NCBI GenBank assembly: GCA_003560175.1
Contig: PWIZ01000003.1
Coordinates: 1 to 5,328 of the forward strand
Origin: Halomonas sp.
Lineage (GTDB): Bacteria > Pseudomonadota > Gammaproteobacteria > Pseudomonadales > Halomonadaceae
Direction of reading: 5' to 3'
DNA: 5,328 bases
The notes below the pieces were generated by a model. That model was not told where the DNA came from, did no database searches, and was given only the letters and a program-made list of their open reading frames with translations. Positions within the stretch are counted from its first letter, which is position 1, and every line of letters starts with the position of its first letter. Positions 1 to 5,328 of the stretch are shown one piece after another. The position numbers and the translations under genes are program-made.

Positions 1-470
1 AGGAAGCCCTGTGCCGAGAGGCCGGAGACCACCAGGTCGGCACTGCCGTCATAGAGCATTTCGATGCCGCCGTTGAGCACCGTCTCGTGAAGCTGGACTC
101 TCACATAGGGGTAAGCCTCGGAAAAGTCGTCGAGCGCCCGAGCCAGGGCGTCGGAGGGAAAGACCTGGTCCACGGCGAGCACCACTTCCGCCTCCAATAC
201 CTCTGCCAGGCGCCCGGCCACGTCTTCCAGGGCCGCCGCGCTCTCGATCAGTTGGCGGGCACGGCGCAGCAGCATCTCGCCGGCCTCGGTCAGGCGCACC
301 TGGCGGCCAACCGGCTCAAGCACCTGGACGCCAAGCAGCTCCTCGAGCTTGTGCACCGCGTGGTTGAGGGTGGAGGGACTCTTGTGAATCGCCTCGGCGG
401 CGCGGGCAAAGCCACCGTGGTCGACCACCGCCGCCAGCATCTGCCATTGGGCCAGGGTGACACGTGACAT
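1..470 (-). CDS. LysR-family transcriptional regulator, N-terminal part (3' end outside the window)
   Basis: This is a DNA-binding regulator of the LysR family, read on the minus strand from an ATG at 470-468. About 156 codons are visible of a usual ~300, so the rest of the effector domain is missing. The first ~60 residues form the winged helix-turn-helix: a helix from about residue 6, the family's 'GGFARAAEAIHKSPSTLNHA' pattern at 19-38, then KLEELLGV at 41-48 and RLTEAGE at 59-65. A linker helix follows (about 66-92), and the periplasmic-binding-like effector domain begins near residue 93. The start is supported by a GAGG (complement of 479-482) eight bases upstream. It is divergent from the pirin gene, which for LysR regulators usually means the neighbour is its target and that it also represses itself; this is inference. 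The effector is unknown. Confidence 0.9.
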   Translation of the reverse strand, partial: MSRVTLAQWQMLAAVVDHGGFARAAEAIHKSPSTLNHAVHKLEELLGVQVLEPVGRQVRLTEAGEMLLRRARQLIESAAALEDVAGRLAEVLEAEVVLAVDQVFPSDALARALDDFSEAYPYVRVQLHETVLNGGIEMLYDGSADLVVSGLSAQGF

Positions 471-485
471 TTCGATAACCTCGAA
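471..485. promoter_or_regulatory. Candidate LysR box (TTCGA-N5-TCGAA)
   Basis: This perfect inverted repeat contains a T-N11-A core from 472 to 484, the format of classical LysR binding sites. It directly abuts the regulator's start codon and covers its ribosome-binding site (complement of 479-482). Occupancy there would fit autorepression. The match is short, so chance is a real alternative. Confidence 0.3.
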
Positions 486-571
486 TGAATCAAGCGAAAG
501 ACTGCGCTTAATTTTCGAAAAATTCGGCCTAAAATGCTAGTCAAAGCAACACAATATTTGTCACAGCATCT

Positions 572-576
572 GGAGG
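572..576 (+). promoter_or_regulatory. Ribosome binding site of the pirin gene
   Basis: GGAGG lies eight bases before the ATG at 585. It decides the start: the same frame is open back to an ATG at 534, but that codon has no Shine-Dalgarno sequence and would add 17 residues that precede the normal pirin N-terminus. Confidence 0.85.
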
Positions 577-584
577 CTCCTGTC

Positions 585-1430
585 ATGACAACTTCCACGC
601 TTCGTCGGGTCGAAAGCCTGCAGCCCAGCCGGCCCAGCCAGGATGGCGATGGCGTCAAGATCAAACGGATTCATGACTTCGGTGGCGGGCTGGACCCCTT
701 CCTGATGCTCGACGAACTCGGTTCCGATCGTCCGGACGATTACATCGGCGGTTTTCCGCCCCACCCTCACCGCGGCATCCAGACCCTCACCTATGTGATC
801 CATGGCGGCCTGACCCATGAAGATCACCTGAATCACTCGAGCACGATCAATGCTGGCGACGCTCAGTGGATGCATACCGGACGCGGCATCATCCACTCCG
901 AGATGCCACTCACCGACAGCCAGGGCCTGCACGCCTTCCAGCTGTGGCTGAATCTGGCCGCCAGCGAGAAAATGAGCCCGCCGCAATACCGCGACGTGCG
1001 CGGCAGCGAAATGCCTCGCCTCGCCGGCGGCGGCGTCGAACTGATCGCCCTGGGCGGACGCTGGACACGCGTCGATGGCGAGGCTATCGAGGGACCGCTT
1101 GACGCCCTGGCCGGCAGCGGCGGCGTTGCCCATATGAAGCTGTCGGCAGGTGGCGAACTGGTCCTGCAGAGTGACGACGCCACCCTGCTGGCCTATGTGT
1201 TCGAGGGTGAGCTGGCGGTGGGTGACGCCCTAGTGCCGGCGGGCCACCTGGCACGGCTGACCCCCGGCGACCACCTGGCGCTGGCAAGTACCACGGGCGG
1301 CCAGGCCCTGCTGCTGGCGGGCACCCCCCACCGCGAGCCCGTCGCCCACTACGGCCCCTTTGTGATGAACAGCCAGGCGGAGCTTCAGCAGGCGCTGCGC
1401 GACTATCGCGACGGCACTTTCACCGGGTGA
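585..1430 (+). CDS. Pirin family protein (bicupin)
   Basis: This is a cytoplasmic, iron-binding bicupin of 281 residues, close to the usual bacterial pirin length. The N-terminal cupin carries the metal ligands in the family pattern: H60 and H62 in FPPHPHRG (57-64), and H104 with E106 in GRGIIHSEMP (99-108). All four ligands are present, so the metal site looks intact. The C-terminal half is the second, more variable cupin, ending with the conserved GPFVMNS stretch and the DYRDGTF tail. Family members show quercetin 2,3-dioxygenase activity in vitro, and individual bacterial pirins have been linked to pyruvate dehydrogenase control and stress responses; the physiological role here cannot be read from sequence. 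The gene stands alone on its strand and diverges from a LysR regulator that may control it. The start at 585 rests on the GGAGG eight bases upstream. Confidence 0.93.
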   Translation: MTTSTLRRVESLQPSRPSQDGDGVKIKRIHDFGGGLDPFLMLDELGSDRPDDYIGGFPPHPHRGIQTLTYVIHGGLTHEDHLNHSSTINAGDAQWMHTGRGIIHSEMPLTDSQGLHAFQLWLNLAASEKMSPPQYRDVRGSEMPRLAGGGVELIALGGRWTRVDGEAIEGPLDALAGSGGVAHMKLSAGGELVLQSDDATLLAYVFEGELAVGDALVPAGHLARLTPGDHLALASTTGGQALLLAGTPHREPVAHYGPFVMNSQAELQQALRDYRDGTFTG

Positions 1431-1640
1431 TCACAATATTCGTGGCCTGGGTTGATTTTCTGGACCCGCCCGGGTTTTAATAACAATCAGTAACAAATAA
1501 AGTCATCAGCTTCTCCTGCACGGCACAATCCAGCCGCGGGAAGTCTTACTGTGCGCATGTACAGGCTAGGCATGCAATACGTCATGGGTTATTGTTCTAA
1601 GGCCTTTTTTCTCTTTTCCATTATTCACTGGCCTTTACTC
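1431..1640. other. AT-rich spacer between pirin and peptidase genes
   Basis: After the pirin stop this spacer holds a weak hairpin with a T tract (1464-1478), then a very AT-rich stretch (about 1475-1505) with two TAACAA copies exactly 10 bp apart (1481-1486 and 1491-1496). A weak promoter candidate is TTGATT at 1452-1457 with TTTAAT at 1476-1481, spacer 18 bp; it overlaps the hairpin. From 1551 the downstream frame is already open, but this part is AT-rich and has codon use unlike the gene proper, so I treat it as leader. AAGGCC (1599-1604) and GGCCTT (1630-1635) could pair across a pyrimidine-rich loop just before the called start. Confidence 0.5.
1464..1478 (+). terminator. Weak terminator-like hairpin after pirin
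   Basis: ACCC (1464-1467) can pair with GGGT (1472-1475) around a four-base loop, followed directly by TTT. The stem has only four pairs, and a competing pairing with the upstream GGGT at 1449-1452 is possible. It is placed correctly, 34 bases after the stop codon, but is a poor intrinsic terminator on its own. Confidence 0.35.
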
Positions 1641-3353
1641 ATGCTGCGGATCCTTCATTCGCTGCCCCGCACGCACAAGCTATTACTGTTACCGGTCGCC
1701 ACCATGGTTACAGTGCTGGGCGCACAGAAAATTGTCACCACCTACCAAGATGTCCAGCGCGAACAGCAGACGCTCGACACCGTGGTTGTTCCTCTCGAGG
1801 TCGATGCCAGCCCTGGCCTTCCTTCACTCAGTTTCCACCGCAGTCCCCTTGGCGATGCCATCGAGATCGCCAGTCAGGCATTGGACGCCACTCGCCAGCA
1901 TATGCCCTTGGCACATCTCGTGGATGGCGAGGCTCTCGATCTGGACTTGATCGATACGGCCAACGCTTCAGCCGGTGGCGATCTACCGCTGGCACTGACT
2001 CGGCCCACCACCCGCCAGCCTGAAGCCGACCTTGCCAAAGCGCTCCCAACCGACACCCTGCTTGATCAGGGCGCCATCCATATGGCGGTGGTGGTGGGCA
2101 CCATCGGCAGCGGCATGCTCGACCATGACGGCACCCTGTTGGCCGACGCCACCTCCTACGAGCCGGTGTCGGATGAGGAGCTCGGTCTGTTCAAGAATGG
2201 ACCCGTGATCCTCGAGCAGGAGATCGCCGCCACCAAGCCATTTGTTCCCGAGTGGCAAAGCTACACCGTCAAACAGGGTGACACCTTCGCGGTAATGGCC
2301 CAGAACCACCTTGGCATGGGCTACAGCGAGGTCATGAATCTCCTCGAGGAGCTGCCCGACAAGAATGCCCTCGTTCGCTGGCGTGTCGGCCACAGCTTCG
2401 ACTATCAGCTCGACGAGGACGGCAAGCTGCTCGCCATGCGCATGATGCGCGACGCCCGCTCAGGCTTCCTGGTCGAGCGCGACGACAGCGGCTTCGATGT
2501 CGCCACCATCGAGCGCACCGGCGAGGCTTCCCAGCGGCTCTTCGCCGGTACGGTCAGCGGCAGCTTCACTCGCTCCGCCCAGGCCACCGGCCTCTCCAGT
2601 GCCGAAATCAGCGAGCTGTCTCGCGTCCTCGGCAAGAAGCTAGACTTCCGCCGCGACACCCGTCGCGGCGATCGTTTTCAGGTGCTGGTGGAGTCCGACA
2701 TCATCGATGGCTCCAGCTTCGACCCGCGGGTGCTGGCCGTGCATTACGAGGGAGAGCGTCTGGACCTGACCCTGGTCCGCAACGCTTCCGACAACAACTT
2801 CTACACCCCGGACGGTGAGAGCCTCGATCCGGCCTTCGAGCGCTATCCCTTCGAGGGCAGCTACCGCATCAGCTCCAGCTTCAATCCAAATCGCAGGCAC
2901 CCGGTCACCGGCCGCATCAGCCCCCATCGCGGCACCGATTTCGCCATGCCCATCGGCACGCCGATCATCGCGCCCGCGGATGGTCGCGTGGAGAAGGTCG
3001 CCAACCACCCGACCGCCGGGCGCTACATCGTGGTCCGCCACGACAACGGCTATCAGACCCGCTACCTGCACCTCTCCCGCCCGCTGGTCAGCCGCGGCGA
3101 TCGTGTCACCATGGGTGAGCGCATCGCACTCTCCGGCAACACCGGCCGCAGCACGGGCCCGCACCTGCACTACGAGATACTGGTGAACAACAGCCAGGTC
3201 AATGCGATGAACGTGGACCTCCCGGAGAACAAGAGCCTCTCCGGCGAGAAGCTGGTGGCCTTCCAGCGCCAGGCCCAACCGCTGCTGGCGACCCTGCAGA
3301 GCGGCAACACCGGCACAGTGGTGGCAAGCCGTCGCGGTGACGACGAGGGCTGA
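1641..3353 (+). CDS. mepM: Membrane-anchored M23 peptidoglycan DD-endopeptidase, MepM/YebA type
   Basis: This is a zinc metallopeptidase that, by analogy with E. coli MepM, cleaves D-Ala-mDAP cross-links in the periplasm so that new peptidoglycan can be inserted. The 570-residue product has LPRTHK at 8-13 followed by a single membrane anchor (about 14-30), matching the MepM N-terminus. A long variable linker (about 31-205) follows, then a LysM/OapA-like domain opening YTVKQGDTF at 208, a second Csd3-like domain (about 303-395), and the M23 domain (about 414-530). Zinc ligands are H429 and D433 (HRGTD) and H510; catalytic histidines are H477 (YLHLS) and H508 (GPHLHYE). All are intact. E. coli MepM is about 440 residues; most of the surplus is in the linker. 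The ATG at 1641 is chosen by fit to the family N-terminus; it lacks a clear Shine-Dalgarno sequence. In-frame GTG 1551 and ATG 1557, 1572 and 1584 are alternatives. Confidence 0.9.
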   Translation: MLRILHSLPRTHKLLLLPVATMVTVLGAQKIVTTYQDVQREQQTLDTVVVPLEVDASPGLPSLSFHRSPLGDAIEIASQALDATRQHMPLAHLVDGEALDLDLIDTANASAGGDLPLALTRPTTRQPEADLAKALPTDTLLDQGAIHMAVVVGTIGSGMLDHDGTLLADATSYEPVSDEELGLFKNGPVILEQEIAATKPFVPEWQSYTVKQGDTFAVMAQNHLGMGYSEVMNLLEELPDKNALVRWRVGHSFDYQLDEDGKLLAMRMMRDARSGFLVERDDSGFDVATIERTGEASQRLFAGTVSGSFTRSAQATGLSSAEISELSRVLGKKLDFRRDTRRGDRFQVLVESDIIDGSSFDPRVLAVHYEGERLDLTLVRNASDNNFYTPDGESLDPAFERYPFEGSYRISSSFNPNRRHPVTGRISPHRGTDFAMPIGTPIIAPADGRVEKVANHPTAGRYIVVRHDNGYQTRYLHLSRPLVSRGDRVTMGERIALSGNTGRSTGPHLHYEILVNNSQVNAMNVDLPENKSLSGEKLVAFQRQAQPLLATLQSGNTGTVVASRRGDDEG

Positions 3354-3360
3354 GCCCTCG
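3344..3360 (+). repeat. Inverted repeat centred on the peptidase stop codon
   Basis: CGAGGGC (3344-3350) and GCCCTCG (3354-3360) form a perfect seven-base inverted repeat whose three-base centre is exactly the TGA stop. In RNA this could form a tight hairpin. No T tract follows, so it is not an intrinsic terminator; it may protect the transcript end or be coincidental. Confidence 0.5.
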
Positions 3361-3374
3361 CCCGACACCACCCA

Positions 3375-3398
3375 GCGCCCCGCTCTTCAGCGGGGCGC
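3375..3398 (+). terminator. Strong 10-bp hairpin after the peptidase gene
   Basis: GCGCCCCGCT (3375-3384) pairs perfectly with AGCGGGGCGC (3389-3398) around a CTTC loop, starting 22 bases after the stop codon. The stem is GC-rich and shaped like an intrinsic terminator, but the sequence after it is mixed rather than T-rich. It may be a leaky terminator, a 3'-end stabiliser or a Rho-assisted stop. It sits about 60 bases before the transporter start, so it could separate or attenuate expression between the two genes. Confidence 0.55.
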
Positions 3399-3446
3399 CG
3401 TGGTTACGGCCGCTGGCCATTCGCTGCTGACTCTCTCTCCAGAGAC

Positions 3447-3450
3447 GGAG
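3447..3450 (+). promoter_or_regulatory. Ribosome binding site deciding a TTG start
   Basis: GGAG lies seven bases before the TTG at 3458. No in-frame ATG near the start of the frame offers a better site, and starting much later would remove the first membrane segments. The site therefore supports the rare TTG start codon. Confidence 0.7.
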
Positions 3451-3457
3451 ATATCGC

Positions 3458-5326
<1,869 letters not shown>

Positions 5327-5328
5327 GC

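Larger units (their letters stand above)
471..584. promoter_or_regulatory. Divergent lysR-pirin control region
   Basis: This 114-bp spacer between the two divergent start codons is clearly more AT-rich than the flanking genes and must hold both promoters unless transcription starts further away. A possible pirin -10 hexamer is TAAAAT at 530-535, but I see no convincing -35 at the right distance. No clear promoter for the regulator is visible on the minus strand. Three small dyads lie here: TTCGA-N5-TCGAA at 471-485, the 10-bp palindrome TTTTCGAAAA at 512-521, and ACAA-TAT-TTGT at 551-561. The first two share a TTCGA core and could be binding sites for the LysR protein. Confidence 0.55.

Noticed and set aside
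87..467. Long plus-strand open frame at the left edge
   Set aside because: It lies antisense to the LysR gene, whose reading frame shows clear family motifs; the open frame is a by-product of high GC content.
534..584. Upstream ATG extending pirin by 17 residues
   Set aside because: There is no ribosome binding site before 534, whereas GGAGG is ideally spaced for 585, and the normal pirin N-terminus begins there.
1432..1440. CACAATATT shared between the pirin upstream region (550-558) and just after its stop
   Set aside because: A nine-base AT-rich match in two AT-rich spacers is expected by chance; no longer repeat flanks it, so there is no evidence of an attachment site or duplication.
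2640..3371. Long minus-strand frame opposite the M23 domain
   Set aside because: The plus strand encodes intact zinc-site and catalytic motifs; the antisense product is repetitive Ala/Val/Gly sequence typical of a GC-rich shadow frame.

Overview
The window reads as chromosomal DNA from a GC-rich gammaproteobacterium. The MepM/OapA-type endopeptidase, the pirin with a divergent LysR regulator, and the overall codon use would fit Halomonas or a close relative. That assignment is inferred from protein style, not from a database match.

There are four genes. On the minus strand at 1-470 is the N-terminal part of a LysR-type regulator, whose C-terminus lies beyond the left edge. It diverges, across a 114-bp AT-rich region with several small dyads, from a complete pirin-family gene (585-1430). 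After a 210-bp AT-rich spacer with a weak terminator-like hairpin comes a membrane-anchored M23 peptidoglycan DD-endopeptidase of the MepM/YebA type (called at 1641-3353; the frame is open back to a GTG at 1551). A 104-bp gap with two inverted repeats, one exactly centred on the peptidase stop codon and one perfect 10-bp stem, leads to a complete ABC half-transporter with fused membrane and ATPase domains (3458-5326, TTG start). The window ends two bases after its stop.

Functionally, the LysR/pirin pair looks like a regulator and its neighbouring target in redox or metabolic control. The endopeptidase is a cell-wall growth enzyme of the periplasm. The ABC protein is an inner-membrane exporter-type homodimer of unknown substrate. 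Nothing ties the three units into one pathway; they look like independent transcription units, with possible readthrough from the peptidase into the transporter.

I found no RNA genes, mobile elements, CRISPR arrays or clear signs of gene transfer, and no convincing undescribed system. The points worth a second look are the dyads in the divergent regulatory region, the atypical in-frame segment before the peptidase start, the long variable linker in the peptidase, and the hairpins after it.
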